In this document: positions 55,193-64,000 of the stretch, piece after piece | Layout of the letters: each line of letters begins with the position of its first letter | Position numbering within the stretch: the stretch's first letter is position 1 | Source: Nitrospira sp. | GTDB taxonomy: Bacteria; Nitrospirota; Nitrospiria; Nitrospirales; UBA8639 | Direction: 5' to 3' | Assembly (NCBI GenBank): GCA_024760505.1 | Contig: CP058931.1 | Coordinates: forward strand, 1,002,001-1,066,000 | Length of the DNA: 64,000 nt | Made by a program: the position numbers and the translations under genes | The notes under the pieces: model-generated | Seen by the model: only the letters and a program-made list of their open reading frames with translations | Databases searched by the model: none | Told to the model about the DNA's origin: nothing

Positions 55193-56971
55193 TCATGGTT
55201 TTTGGGTTTCCCAAGAATCAGCCAGTTGTGCTCTCCAACCGAGAGAAAGAAGTACAATATTCTTTTTTGAACGGTAGAACTCAAATAACACATTGGCACT
55301 TAAATTGGGGGCACCGGAAATGATTTGTTGATACTGGTCCTTAGTCATCATCACCAGACGCGTAGATTGTTGAACGTCCCTTTTTAGTTCTTCCAGCGCC
55401 AAGGAATCTTTAAGACCCTTCCCTACGATTCGTGAACGACCGTGGAGATAATCCCAATAAAATTCATCTTCATCACCCCGCCAATCCCATGACTGAAATA
55501 CCGATATGGGATCGGTTTGATTATTCAGTCGCCGTTGATTTTCGTCAAATGCCAGCCTGGGAGAGCCTTCCGCTTGAATACCAGGAATAATAAATCCGGT
55601 CACCGTCACCATAAGGGCCACGCCCAACACTCCCATACCCACAAGACCCATTCGCAGATAATTCTTGACGGCCAGGCCAATCATTATCAGGCCTAACATG
55701 CCTAATCCAACACGAAGAGCCAAAGGAATGATGTCCAGCGGAACATGCCATTTTTTTTGCAACAGAATAGGTCCAAGAAATACCGAAACCACAAAAACGC
55801 CCCCTAAGCATGCTAACAAGACCCTCAACATGCCCTTTCCTTCTGATACTGGTGCTTCATGCAGCAGTCGATGGTACACATAGCCGACCAACAAACCGAA
55901 TGCCGGTAGGAGGGGTATAAGGTACCGTTCATGCTTTTCGGGCCCCAAACTCATCGCCACAAAGTACCCCACGACCCAGAGAAAAACCCACAATTCTTTC
56001 GGCGACTCAAGCCAGGGACGACGCTTCCATATGAGAAAAAGGCCAAAGGGAAGTAAGGCCGACCAGGGGAAAAAGTCGAACCAGATTACTAGACCATACC
56101 AAAAAATGGGACGTTTGCCCCAATAGGCCTCCCACGCAGAATATTGTTGATCGCCCGATACGCTGATCATGCGTTTGAGATTTTCTTCAAAGAAAAAATG
56201 CTGCCTGAATTCGGGGCCAAGTAACAGGTAGTAGGCACCCAGTAACAAGCCACTCAATACGGCTCCAACCCAAAAATACCATTCTCGAAATACTCGCCCA
56301 TCACGGCGCATCCATAAAAATATTCCCATCACCAGAACCGGCAAGGCCATGGCATGTAACGTTTTAACCATCGAGCCCACCGCCAACGCCACAAAGCCGA
56401 TTAGATACCACCACTGCGAAGATTCTTGAAAATACGCGCGGGCCCATGCATACATCCCCAACGTCATACAAAAAGTTAACACAGGATCGATTATGGCCAA
56501 TGGACCAAACCATAAGCCCGCATAACAGGTCGCGCAGACCAACGCGCTCCAAAATCCTGCCATTTCTGAAAACAACAGGCGGCCTAAGTAATAGGTCGTT
56601 ATCATCGTTCCCAAACTGGATAGAATCGACGGCAACCGTAAGGCGGCCTCACTCCATCCCAAACCATGAATGAATCCCGCCTGAAGCCAAAAGAAAAGAG
56701 GCGGTTTACTAAAATACGGCTCTCCCCGTAACCAAAGATGCACATAATCCTCGGCCGCCATCATGGTGTGGGTGATAATGGCGTACAAACCCTCGGTTTC
56801 CCCGAACAGAGAAATAGAGGCATTGGAGCTAAACGCCAAAAAACCAATGACTAAAAGAAGCGAAATATGGATAGCGGGGCGTTCAAGGAACGCAAGCCAG
56901 GAGGTATTCATTAGAAAAGAAAAGATATCCAACTGCCCATGATGATCATTACCGACAAAAAACGTTGGCAC
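55193..56971 (-). CDS. GT39/ArnT-like GT-C glycosyltransferase
   Basis: Up to 592 residues; translation may start at MNTSWLAF, 20 codons in, as the GTG at 56971 has no clear ribosome site. The first periplasmic loop carries the acidic pair FGETEGLYAIITH and GEPYFSKPPLFFWLQAG, the conserved PMT/ArnT signature (substrate polyprenyl-sugar, lipid A or protein acceptors). About 11 membrane helices are followed by a soluble tail. It is the second GT-C protein in this window; ArnT-type lipid modification is likely but the acceptor is not proven. Confidence 0.85.
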   Translation of the reverse strand: MPTFFVGNDHHGQLDIFSFLMNTSWLAFLERPAIHISLLLVIGFLAFSSNASISLFGETEGLYAIITHTMMAAEDYVHLWLRGEPYFSKPPLFFWLQAGFIHGLGWSEAALRLPSILSSLGTMITTYYLGRLLFSEMAGFWSALVCATCYAGLWFGPLAIIDPVLTFCMTLGMYAWARAYFQESSQWWYLIGFVALAVGSMVKTLHAMALPVLVMGIFLWMRRDGRVFREWYFWVGAVLSGLLLGAYYLLLGPEFRQHFFFEENLKRMISVSGDQQYSAWEAYWGKRPIFWYGLVIWFDFFPWSALLPFGLFLIWKRRPWLESPKELWVFLWVVGYFVAMSLGPEKHERYLIPLLPAFGLLVGYVYHRLLHEAPVSEGKGMLRVLLACLGGVFVVSVFLGPILLQKKWHVPLDIIPLALRVGLGMLGLIMIGLAVKNYLRMGLVGMGVLGVALMVTVTGFIIPGIQAEGSPRLAFDENQRRLNNQTDPISVFQSWDWRGDEDEFYWDYLHGRSRIVGKGLKDSLALEELKRDVQQSTRLVMMTKDQYQQIISGAPNLSANVLFEFYRSKKNIVLLSLGWRAQLADSWETQKP

Positions 56972-57257
56972 ACCCTACAACAAAAACCCTGGATTTGTTA
57001 ACTCACGCGACTATCCGACCAACTCATTTCTTAGAATCCCGGAAATGGGTACTAACCTGGATAGGGTGAATGAGCAACAATACTTTTATGTTTGCCCTAA
57101 TTGAAGATATGCCATGCATTAGCAGGAAGGAAAAAATACAACAGAAGAATCGACGTTTCCTGGTGTGTGATTGGCTTCAATATTACGTATACACGTAATG
57201 CCCTACGAGTGGGGAGTGTGGATACTACCATCATCAAGGCAACTGGGGAAATCTGAA

Positions 57258-57334
57258 TGGTGCGCCCGGAGGGACTTGAACCCCCAACCCTCGGCTCCGA
57301 AGGCCGATGCTCTATCCAATTGAGCTACGGACGC
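57258..57334 (-). tRNA. tRNA-Arg (TCG)
   Basis: A 77-nt cloverleaf with encoded CCA. Acceptor GCGTCCG/CGGGCGC, anticodon loop CTTCGGA between TCGGC and GCCGA (anticodon TCG, reads CGA), T arm GGGGGTTCAAGTCCCTC. Confidence 0.95.
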
Positions 57335-57347
57335 ATGAAGAATTGAC

Positions 57348-57376
57348 TTTATACATCCCACCAAGGTCCCCGTCAA
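57348..57376 (-). promoter_or_regulatory. Sigma-70-type promoter of tRNA-Arg
   Basis: Minus strand TTGACG (57371-57376), a 17-base spacer and TATAAA (57348-57353), 13 bases before the tRNA 5' end. Confidence 0.65.
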
Positions 57377-57566
57377 CCAATCTCTTAATTAGTCAGACTT
57401 ACCCTGGCTGTTCTCGCGTCTTCATATTCCCTATTAAGGTAGGTGATCTGTTCGTAGCTTTCACCTCTTGGGCCCACCCCTCTGGGGAATAGTCACGGAA
57501 ACTCCTATTGGGTTGAAATGGGCTTAAGCAAGATACGTTTTCCTATTTCTGAACGTCAGGAATCAA

Positions 57567-57878
57567 ATGATACGTACCGAACAGTTGGCCTCTGATACCA
57601 TCATGTTTCATGTGCAAGGACCGCTTAATAAACAAGTTGCCAAAAAATTGGGTTTGTTGGTCTTTCGTTCTTACCACTTAGGGTGTAAGACCTTCCTTTG
57701 CAATCTGAGCATGGCCAGGGCGTTTGATAAGGATGCTTATTCCCAACTGACCTTGATTGGAGAAGGATTACGGGATAAAGGGAGAAATTGGCGAGTAATT
57801 TCCCCGCCCTCTTCCAACGGAAACCAGCTTATCCTCCGAACAAGTCTTCAGTTTCTTGTTCCCGCAAACTTGAATTAA
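57567..57878 (+). CDS. Small STAS-like protein
   Basis: 103 residues with AGGA five bases before the ATG. The order beta-beta-alpha-beta-alpha is suggested by DTIMFHVQGPLNKQVAKKLG, TFLCNLSMARAFDKDAYSQL and GLRDKGRNWRVISPPS. This resembles STAS/anti-sigma-antagonist folds, but the usual conserved Ser region is not typical (NLSMARAFDKD). It has no partner kinase nearby, so the assignment is tentative. Confidence 0.5.
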   Translation: MIRTEQLASDTIMFHVQGPLNKQVAKKLGLLVFRSYHLGCKTFLCNLSMARAFDKDAYSQLTLIGEGLRDKGRNWRVISPPSSNGNQLILRTSLQFLVPANLN

Positions 57879-58219
57879 TTACTCTTCTCTAAGAAAGATC
57901 CTATCGACCATCCTTCATCGATAAAAAATCCTTGCTCGACTCCACTCTTTCCCAAATTCTCTTAGAATTCACCTAATCACCCAAAAATTAAGCCATCCCG
58001 CAGTTTGTAATCCCTGTAGACCGACGCCCCAAGAATCGCTCATATTTTTGGAAATGAAGCTCCGTTCACAAATTGGGAGAATGGGGGAAAGATGAAGTTG
58101 CCCAAAAGAAGACCGGGGCACCATTCCGATTGTAACCGCAGAAAATTTCTCTGCGACTATTCTTCAATGAAAATCCCCTTAGCGAGCTGTGGGTATCCTG
58201 CGCAGTTATGATGAAATAA
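57879..58219. other. Convergent intergenic stretch
   Basis: No gene. A small hairpin, CGCAGA-N7-TCTGCG (58137-58155), lies 65 bases beyond the stop of the minus-strand gene and may help terminate it, though it lacks a T-run. Confidence 0.4.
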
Positions 58220-58717
58220 TTAATACGATTCAGGAGTAGGGAGATCGACTTCGGATTGGGTGGCTTCTGGGACAAGTTTTTCTAAGCGGCGATGATAGTC
58301 ACGAAGCCGTTGTTGTTGAGGTGGAGTGAATGTAATAGTTTCCTGATTGTGCAATTCCACCAACTGTTCAACGCATTGCAACAGTGGAGGGACGGCGTCA
58401 AATACTTTCCCCGCCTCGAAGGCTTCTAAGGATTCGACGAATAACGGAGGGAGAGTTTTGTACGTGACTCCCACTCGGTCACGAAATCGATAGACCGTGG
58501 TTTCATAGGCATCGACGGCCTCCGGGGTCGGACGAATTCCACCGGACAATGCCAGCATGGACTTGGCCGGTACCTTCGCGGCAAAAGCCGAGAGACTGGC
58601 AATCAGTTCTCCTAATGTGTCAACCACCTGCCCAGGTTCCAGTTTTGCCTCTTTTTTCATATGTTGAAATCTACTCCAATCGCTTGCCTGCTTGTCAAGA
58701 CGACCTTTCGTCTTCAT
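58220..58717 (-). CDS. Hypothetical cytoplasmic helical protein
   Basis: 165 residues (or 146 from the ATG at 58660). It is mainly helical: VVDTLGELIASLSAFAAKV, YETTVYRFRDRVGVTYKTLP, QCVEQLVELHNQETITFTP. It has no signal peptide or membrane segment and no motif I recognise. The first ATG lies inside the end of rluD, so the two are probably transcribed together. Confidence 0.55.
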   Translation of the reverse strand: MKTKGRLDKQASDWSRFQHMKKEAKLEPGQVVDTLGELIASLSAFAAKVPAKSMLALSGGIRPTPEAVDAYETTVYRFRDRVGVTYKTLPPLFVESLEAFEAGKVFDAVPPLLQCVEQLVELHNQETITFTPPQQQRLRDYHRRLEKLVPEATQSEVDLPTPESY

Positions 58718-59666
58718 TGCCCTTCAAGGCATTCAGTACGGTCACCATATCTTCCGGCAACTCCGCTGAAAATGTCACCATTTTGTTAGAAACAGGATGT
58801 ATGAAGCCAAGAACTTTGGCATGCAACATCACACGGGGAATGCCAATCCCTCCAACAACCATGACTTTTTTCCCTCCATAGGTTTGGTCGCCCAAGATGG
58901 GACATCCGATAGCCTTGAGGTGAACTCTTAGCTGATGCGTGCGTCCTGTGCCAGGGAATAACTCTACATGTGCCGCCGCTGCCCCAAATCGTTCTTTCAC
59001 CCGGTAACTGGTCAGCGACGCCTTGGGATTGGTTGTGCGTGCGGAAAAGGTTTTCCGATCTTTGGTATCTCGTCCGATTGACAACTCAATCCGGCCTTCC
59101 CGTGTCTTTGGCCCTTCCCACACAAACGCCTCATAGACGCGAATGATGGAATGAGCTTTGAATTGTCCAGCCAATAACCGGTGAGCCTGATCATTTTTCG
59201 CCACGACTAAAATTCCTGTCGTTTCCTTGTCAAGGCGATGCACCAACCCCGGACGTTCCTTTCCTCCAATAGTTGAAAGATGCCCTTCCCCACTTTGCAT
59301 GTGATGCAGGAGCGCATTAACTAAGGTCCCGGTCCAATGACCCGGAGCCGGATGAACCACAAGGCCGGCCGGTTTGTTGAGAACCAATAGGAATTCATCT
59401 TCATAGAGGATGACAAGGGGAATTGGTTCAGGATTGATCGCCACGGGCTCTGGACGCGGTACGACCAGCACAACGCAATCACCAGGCCTGACCTTGTGGC
59501 TGGGTTTCACAACCTGACCACCGACCGTTATATGACCGTCTTCAATTAATCGTTGGAGGGCTGTTCGAGAAAAATAGGGTTCGCGATTGGCAAGAAAATG
59601 ATCAAGGCGTTTGGGCGATTCGCCTGCGGTGACGATGAACTCCGTCCGCGTAGCGACATGCGGCAT
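58695..59666 (-). CDS. rluD: 23S rRNA pseudouridine synthase
   Basis: 323 residues from MPHVATRTEF; the longer frame to 59843 would overlap atpC by 145 bases. It has an N-terminal S4 RNA-binding domain (RLDHFLANREPYFSRTALQR, VKPSHKVRPGDCV), then the synthase core with the catalytic motif GLVHRLDKETTGILVVAK (Asp) and PGTGRTHQLRVHLKAIGCPI, GDQTYGG. It has the RluD/RluC-type layout and length; specificity for 23S positions 1911/1915/1917 is by family resemblance only. Confidence 0.9.
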   Translation of the reverse strand: MPHVATRTEFIVTAGESPKRLDHFLANREPYFSRTALQRLIEDGHITVGGQVVKPSHKVRPGDCVVLVVPRPEPVAINPEPIPLVILYEDEFLLVLNKPAGLVVHPAPGHWTGTLVNALLHHMQSGEGHLSTIGGKERPGLVHRLDKETTGILVVAKNDQAHRLLAGQFKAHSIIRVYEAFVWEGPKTREGRIELSIGRDTKDRKTFSARTTNPKASLTSYRVKERFGAAAAHVELFPGTGRTHQLRVHLKAIGCPILGDQTYGGKKVMVVGGIGIPRVMLHAKVLGFIHPVSNKMVTFSAELPEDMVTVLNALKGNEDERSS

Positions 59667-59697
59667 GGCAGGTAAAAAAACGGGGCGATCGATTACT

Positions 59698-60153
59698 TTA
59701 TATAAGACGGGAACCAGCCTGTTGGCGGTGACGACCGGCAATTTTTTGCCGGAGGCGGGCCTTCTCCAAACTGACGCGAGCTTCCTCAACTTCTGAGGGT
59801 AACCCACCACGCTCCAGACGTTCTTCCGCTTTTCGAACGGCATCCTCGGCCCGTTCTACATTAATGTCTTCAGCCTTTTCGGCAATTTCGGCCAGAATCG
59901 TCACCTTGGTCGGGGTCACTTCAGCAAATCCCCAGAGCACAGCCATGTATTCGGTCTGTTCACCAAGACGGTATTGAAGTTCGCCAATTCGCAAGGTAGT
60001 CAGAAAATGACAATGGCCAGGCAGGACACCGAAATCTCCCTCACTCCCAGGAGCTGACACGTAGTCGACTTCCTTACTGAGCAAACGGTGATCGGGGGTG
60101 ACCACCTCTAAAAGAATTTTCCCTGATGACGTCCCCACACCAGCACCTGCCAT
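59698..60153 (-). CDS. atpC: ATP synthase epsilon subunit
   Basis: 151 residues. N-terminal beta sandwich (LLEVVTPDHRLLSKEVDYVS, APGSEGDFGVLPGHCHFLTT, LRIGELQYRL) and a C-terminal helical hairpin (ERAEDAVRKAEERLERGG). It forms part of the central stalk and inhibits the F1 ATPase. It overlaps atpD by one base. Confidence 0.93.
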   Translation of the reverse strand: MAGAGVGTSSGKILLEVVTPDHRLLSKEVDYVSAPGSEGDFGVLPGHCHFLTTLRIGELQYRLGEQTEYMAVLWGFAEVTPTKVTILAEIAEKAEDINVERAEDAVRKAEERLERGGLPSEVEEARVSLEKARLRQKIAGRHRQQAGSRLI

Positions 60154-61610
60154 TATCGTTTGTATCCGAGTTTTTCAGCTTTTTCGATGGCTTCTTCGAT
60201 TGGCCCAACCATATAGAAGGCCTGCTCTGGAAGGTCATCGTATTTACCATCCACGATTTCTTTGAAGCTACGAACGGTATCAACGAGTTTCACATATTTC
60301 CCGGGGGATCCAGTAAAGGCTTCTGCCACGTGGAAGGGCTGAGAGAGAAACCGTTGAAGTTTTCTCGCCCTGGCCACTGTTTGCTTGTCGTCTTCCGATA
60401 ATTCGTCCATGCCTAAGATGGCGATGATATCTTGAAGATCTTTATACCGTTGCAAAGTGCCTTGTACCCGTTGCACTACCTGGTAATGCTCGTCACCCAA
60501 AATATGGGGATCTAAAATTCTTGAGGTGGAATCCAATGGATCGACCGCAGGATAGATGCCCAACTCGGCCAATTGTCGTGACAACACGGTGGTGGCATCC
60601 AAATGGGCAAACGCCGTTGCCGGGGCCGGGTCAGTCAGGTCGTCAGCCGGTACATAAATCGCTTGAACCGAAGTGATGGATCCCTTCTTGGTCGAGGTAA
60701 TCCGTTCTTGTAAAGTCCCCATCTCCGTACCCAACGTCGGTTGATACCCCACGGCTGATGGCATTCGACCGAGCAAGGCAGATACCTCGGATCCGGCTTG
60801 AGTAAATCGGAAGATGTTGTCGACAAAAAGCAGAACGTCCTGATGCTCCTCATCGCGGAAATATTCGGCGATAGTCAGTCCGGTGAGGCCCACCCGGAGG
60901 CGAGCTCCTGGTGGCTCATTCATTTGCCCATAAACCAAGGCGGCTTTCGATTTTGAAAAATCATGAGGATCAATGACCTTAGACTCCTGCATTTCATGCC
61001 AAAGATCATTACCTTCACGAGTCCGTTCACCGACGCCGGCAAAAACTGAAAACCCGCCATGGTGAAGGGCGATATTATTGATAAGTTCCATGATGATGAC
61101 GGTTTTACCTACGCCGGCACCACCGAACAACCCGACCTTTCCCCCTTTGGCATAAGGTTCCAACAGGTCGATGACTTTAATTCCGGTTTCCAATATTTCG
61201 GTTTTGGTTTCCTGGTCTTCTAACGCAGGGGCCGGACGGTGAATGGACCATCGTTTTTCCGTTTTGACGGCACCGAAGCCATCAACAGGTTCACCCAAAA
61301 CATTGACGACCCGGCCGAGAGTTTCCCGTCCAACGGGAACAGAAATCGCCGCACCGGTATCTTTCACCTCTAAACCCCGGACCAATCCATCGGTCGAAGA
61401 CATTGCCACGGCCCTTACCCGGTTTTCCCCAAGGTGCTGGGCCACTTCCAATGTGACCTGGATGTCCGACTGTCCGCTCTGACCTCCCGAGCGATGAGTG
61501 ATCGTTATGGCATTAAAAATATGAGGAAGTTTCCCTGGAGGAAACTCCACGTCCACCACCGGCCCAATGACTTGAATGACTCTTCCATTTCCGACATCCG
61601 TACCCACCAT
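60153..61610 (-). CDS. atpD: ATP synthase beta subunit
   Basis: About 485 residues from the ATG of MVGTDVGNGRVIQVIG (AGGAG close upstream); the longer frame to 61673 adds a non-homologous leader. Walker A GGAGVGKTVIIMELI, the GERTREGNDLWHEM loop, Walker B VLLFVDNIFRFTQAGSEVSA and DDLTDPAPATAFAHLDATTV. It is the catalytic subunit of F1. Confidence 0.97.
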   Translation of the reverse strand: MVGTDVGNGRVIQVIGPVVDVEFPPGKLPHIFNAITITHRSGGQSGQSDIQVTLEVAQHLGENRVRAVAMSSTDGLVRGLEVKDTGAAISVPVGRETLGRVVNVLGEPVDGFGAVKTEKRWSIHRPAPALEDQETKTEILETGIKVIDLLEPYAKGGKVGLFGGAGVGKTVIIMELINNIALHHGGFSVFAGVGERTREGNDLWHEMQESKVIDPHDFSKSKAALVYGQMNEPPGARLRVGLTGLTIAEYFRDEEHQDVLLFVDNIFRFTQAGSEVSALLGRMPSAVGYQPTLGTEMGTLQERITSTKKGSITSVQAIYVPADDLTDPAPATAFAHLDATTVLSRQLAELGIYPAVDPLDSTSRILDPHILGDEHYQVVQRVQGTLQRYKDLQDIIAILGMDELSEDDKQTVARARKLQRFLSQPFHVAEAFTGSPGKYVKLVDTVRSFKEIVDGKYDDLPEQAFYMVGPIEEAIEKAEKLGYKR

Positions 61611-61681
61611 AGACTCCTTGGTTGAAAAAGATTGGTGAACGGCACACGGTCTACCGTGCCCGGCCAGGATCAACCTTCGAT

Positions 61682-62557
61682 TTATTTCAGGGCCTCTGCG
61701 CCTCCCACGATATCCATCAATTCTTTGGTAATCGCGGCCTGCCGCGTCTTGTTATAAAATAACGTGACCTTTTTGATTAATTCTCCGGCATTCCGTGTGG
61801 CCCCATCCATGGCCGTCATTCGTGCAGCCTGTTCCGCAGCAGCCGATTCTAATAAGACCCGATACGTTTGTATTTCAAAATGTTTCGGCAATAAGGTGGC
61901 CAACAGTTCATTTTCATCTGGCTCATACAGATAACTCCCGGCTGCCACCGGCTTCTCCATTCCACCGGGCTCCTGGACTGATTCAATTGGGAGCAGCTTT
62001 TCGATGATCACCTTCTGCTGCATGACCGATTTAAATTCGTTATAGACCACATACAGTTGATCAAAGGTGCCTTCATGATACTGGGAGATAATGTCCTGCC
62101 CGATATCCAGGGCGTGTTCAAAACTGAGCCGATCAAAAACCCCTCCCCATTGTTGACGAATCTTCCAATGGCGTCGTCTGAAAAAATCAATAGACTTCCT
62201 TCCGGCCAAACTGACCGAGACCTGTTTCCCCTGGCTGGCCTGCTCCTCCAAAAATTCAACGGCCTGCCGAAGAATATTGGTATTAAAGGCCCCGCAAAGC
62301 CCGCGGTCGCTTGTAACCACCAGAAGTTCAGTCGTATTCCCGTCACGTCGCTGTAGAAGAGGGTGAGAGGCACGATTAACCCGTTCGCTCAAGTTCCCCA
62401 TGACTTCTCGTAACTGATGGGCATAGGGCCTAGCCGCTAAAATACGATCCTGCGCGCGCTTCAACTTTGCCGCAGAAACCATTTTCATGGCTTTGGTTAT
62501 CTTCTGCGTGTTTTTGACAGACGCAATTTTTCGTCGGAGGCTTTGAAGACTTGGCAT
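61682..62557 (-). CDS. atpG: ATP synthase gamma subunit
   Basis: 291 residues. N-terminal helix LRRKIASVKNTQKITKAMKM, central ELLVVTSDRGLCGAFNTNIL and C-terminal ARMTAMDGATRNAGELIKKV (the two long coiled helices of the rotor). It lies between atpA and atpD. Confidence 0.97.
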   Translation of the reverse strand: MPSLQSLRRKIASVKNTQKITKAMKMVSAAKLKRAQDRILAARPYAHQLREVMGNLSERVNRASHPLLQRRDGNTTELLVVTSDRGLCGAFNTNILRQAVEFLEEQASQGKQVSVSLAGRKSIDFFRRRHWKIRQQWGGVFDRLSFEHALDIGQDIISQYHEGTFDQLYVVYNEFKSVMQQKVIIEKLLPIESVQEPGGMEKPVAAGSYLYEPDENELLATLLPKHFEIQTYRVLLESAAAEQAARMTAMDGATRNAGELIKKVTLFYNKTRQAAITKELMDIVGGAEALK

Positions 62558-62569
62558 AGCAAAAAAACT

Positions 62570-64000
62570 TTACACGGCTTGATCGTAGCCTTTGGACTGT
62601 TTAAATTCGGAAATGATGTTTTTTAATTTACCCCCAAATTCCTCATCAATCTTCTTTTTGGTCACGATCTCTTCCCGCACATTGGGGTGTTTCTCTTTAA
62701 TATAGGCTAACAGACCTTGCTCAAACTCCCGAATTTTATTCACGGGAACATTATCAAGAAACCCGTTCACCCCGGCATAAATTGACAATACCTGATCGGC
62801 CACAGCCAGGGGTTTATACTGCTCCTGTTTCAGCAGTTCGACCATGCGCGCACCTCTAGCCAATTGAGCTTGCGTGGCTTTATCCAATTCACTGCCGAAT
62901 TGCGCGAAGGCTGCCATTTCCCGATACTGCGCCAAATCGAGCCGGAGAGTTCCAGCCACTTGCTTCATCGTTTTAATTTGCGCAGCCCCTCCAACCCGGG
63001 AAACTGATAACCCAACGTTAATCGCCGGCCGAATACCGGAATAGAAGAGGTCAGCTGCCAGATAGATCTGTCCATCAGTAATAGAAATCACATTCGTGGG
63101 AATATAGGCGGAGACGTCACCTGCCTGCGTTTCGATAATCGGCAATGCCGTCAAACTGCCGGCGCCTTTTTCATCACTCATCTTCGCGGCCCGCTCCAAT
63201 AACCGGGAATGCAAAAAGAACACATCGCCCGGATAGGCTTCACGTCCTGGTGGACGCCGAAGAAGCAGAGAAAGCTGGCGGTAGGCGGTGGCATGTTTGG
63301 ACAAATCGTCATACACGATAAGCGCATGCTTCCCATTGTCACGAAAATATTCGGCCATGGTCACACCGGCATACGGTGCAAAAAATTGCAACGACGCTGA
63401 ATCGCTAGCGGTGGCGGACACCACAGTGGTGTACTCCATGGCTCCATGATCTTCCAGGGTTTTCACCACTCGAGCTACCGTCGATCGTTTTTGTCCGATG
63501 GCCACGTAAAAACAAAACACACCCAGGCCCTTTTGATTGATGATAGTGTCAACCGCAATTGCGGTTTTCCCGGTCTGACGGTCTCCAATAATTAACTCCC
63601 GTTGGCCTCGACCGACCGGAATCATGGCATCAATGGCTTTGAGCCCTGTTTGAAGCGGTTCTCCCACCGATTGCCGATCAACCACACCTGGTGCACGAAT
63701 TTCGATAAGCCGTGTTTCCGTGGTATTGATTGGACCCTTCCCATCAATGGGCTTCCCGATGGCATCCACAACACGACCAACCAGTGCCTCCCCAACCGGG
63801 ACCTCGGCAATTCGTCCGGTGCGTTTCACCGGATCTCCTTCACGGATTCCCACATCTTCGCCCAGGAGCACCGCTCCGACACTATCTTCTTCCAAGTTCA
63901 AAGCCACTCCGTACACTCCACCAGGAAATTCCAACAACTCTCCCGCCATCGCCCCTTCTAAACCATAAACCTTGGCGATATTGTCACCCACCTGGATGAC
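62570..64000 (-). CDS. atpA: ATP synthase alpha subunit (5' end beyond the window)
   Basis: 477 codons visible, running off the right edge; the first complete codons are VIQVGDNIAKVYGLEGAM, so the GTG at 63991 is internal and not a start. Walker A GDRQTGKTAIAVDTIINQ, then ALIVYDDLSKHATAYRQLSL, LPIIETQAGDVSAYIPTNVI and SVSRVGGAAQIKTMKQVAGT. Regulatory nucleotide-binding subunit of F1. The gene order A-G-D-C is canonical; atpH/F/B/E must lie to the right. Confidence 0.97.
   Translation of the reverse strand, partial: VIQVGDNIAKVYGLEGAMAGELLEFPGGVYGVALNLEEDSVGAVLLGEDVGIREGDPVKRTGRIAEVPVGEALVGRVVDAIGKPIDGKGPINTTETRLIEIRAPGVVDRQSVGEPLQTGLKAIDAMIPVGRGQRELIIGDRQTGKTAIAVDTIINQKGLGVFCFYVAIGQKRSTVARVVKTLEDHGAMEYTTVVSATASDSASLQFFAPYAGVTMAEYFRDNGKHALIVYDDLSKHATAYRQLSLLLRRPPGREAYPGDVFFLHSRLLERAAKMSDEKGAGSLTALPIIETQAGDVSAYIPTNVISITDGQIYLAADLFYSGIRPAINVGLSVSRVGGAAQIKTMKQVAGTLRLDLAQYREMAAFAQFGSELDKATQAQLARGARMVELLKQEQYKPLAVADQVLSIYAGVNGFLDNVPVNKIREFEQGLLAYIKEKHPNVREEIVTKKKIDEEFGGKLKNIISEFKQSKGYDQAV

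Noticed and set aside
59667..59843. 59-codon N-terminal extension of rluD
   Set aside because: It overlaps the atpC coding end and does not resemble the S4 domain start; the family length fits the internal ATG.

Overview
The window is a chromosomal segment of a Gram-negative-type bacterium with roughly 50% GC. It carries c-type cytochrome and lipoprotein export signals, an F-type ATP synthase operon and a large envelope-polysaccharide locus. A cytochrome P460 homologue and the general look of the proteins suggest a nitrifier-like Nitrospirota (Nitrospira-type) genome. This is an inference: there is no rRNA or other marker in the window to prove it.

Layout. Positions 1-2711 hold the start of an exported protein, then a cytochrome P460 gene and an exported YHS-domain gene, with a divergent TetR regulator. 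Several palindromes lie in the shared control region, and a strong terminator hairpin separates the YHS and P460 genes. Positions 2712-10209 are loosely packed: a fatty-acid desaturase, a secreted PKD-type protein, an EEP-family lipoprotein and a GT-C membrane protein, separated by long gaps that contain decayed coding remnants. An IS5-type element (10210-11464) marks the edge of a 24 kb minus-strand glycan locus (11640-35080). That locus has a flippase, an SGNH hydrolase broken by one amber codon, four glycosyltransferases, a Gfo/Idh/MocA oxidoreductase, a frameshifted Glu/Leu-type dehydrogenase, an asparagine synthetase, and an FAD oxidoreductase with a membrane tail. Its centre is an unusual block of three PaaK/CapK-like adenylate-forming enzymes, two paralogous FemAB/GNAT-like acyltransferases, two methyltransferases and the relic of a third.

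After an initiator tRNA gene and a membrane protein, a 12.4 kb minus-strand operon (36387-48795) runs MoxR, DUF58, DUF4381, VWA (BatA-like), VWA+TPR (BatB/C-like), BatD, then a GldA/GldF/GldG-type ABC system and a DUF4340 protein. It looks like an envelope-assembly or envelope-stress machine in which a MoxR chaperone and VWA proteins are physically linked to an ABC exporter. A second IS element with a clear target duplication lies at 49278-50506. It is followed by a small exported protein with a terminator, a NodU-type carbamoyltransferase/SxtJ/DUF5989 operon (the last gene is only 50 codons), a dienelactone hydrolase and a second GT-C transferase.

The right end has tRNA-Arg(TCG), a small STAS-like protein, an unknown protein, rluD, and the ATP synthase genes atpC, atpD, atpG and atpA (atpA runs off the edge). 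The most unusual content is the multiplied adenylation/acyltransfer block, the mobile two-helix tail shared by the FAD oxidoreductase and its neighbour, and the number of genes caught at an early stage of decay.
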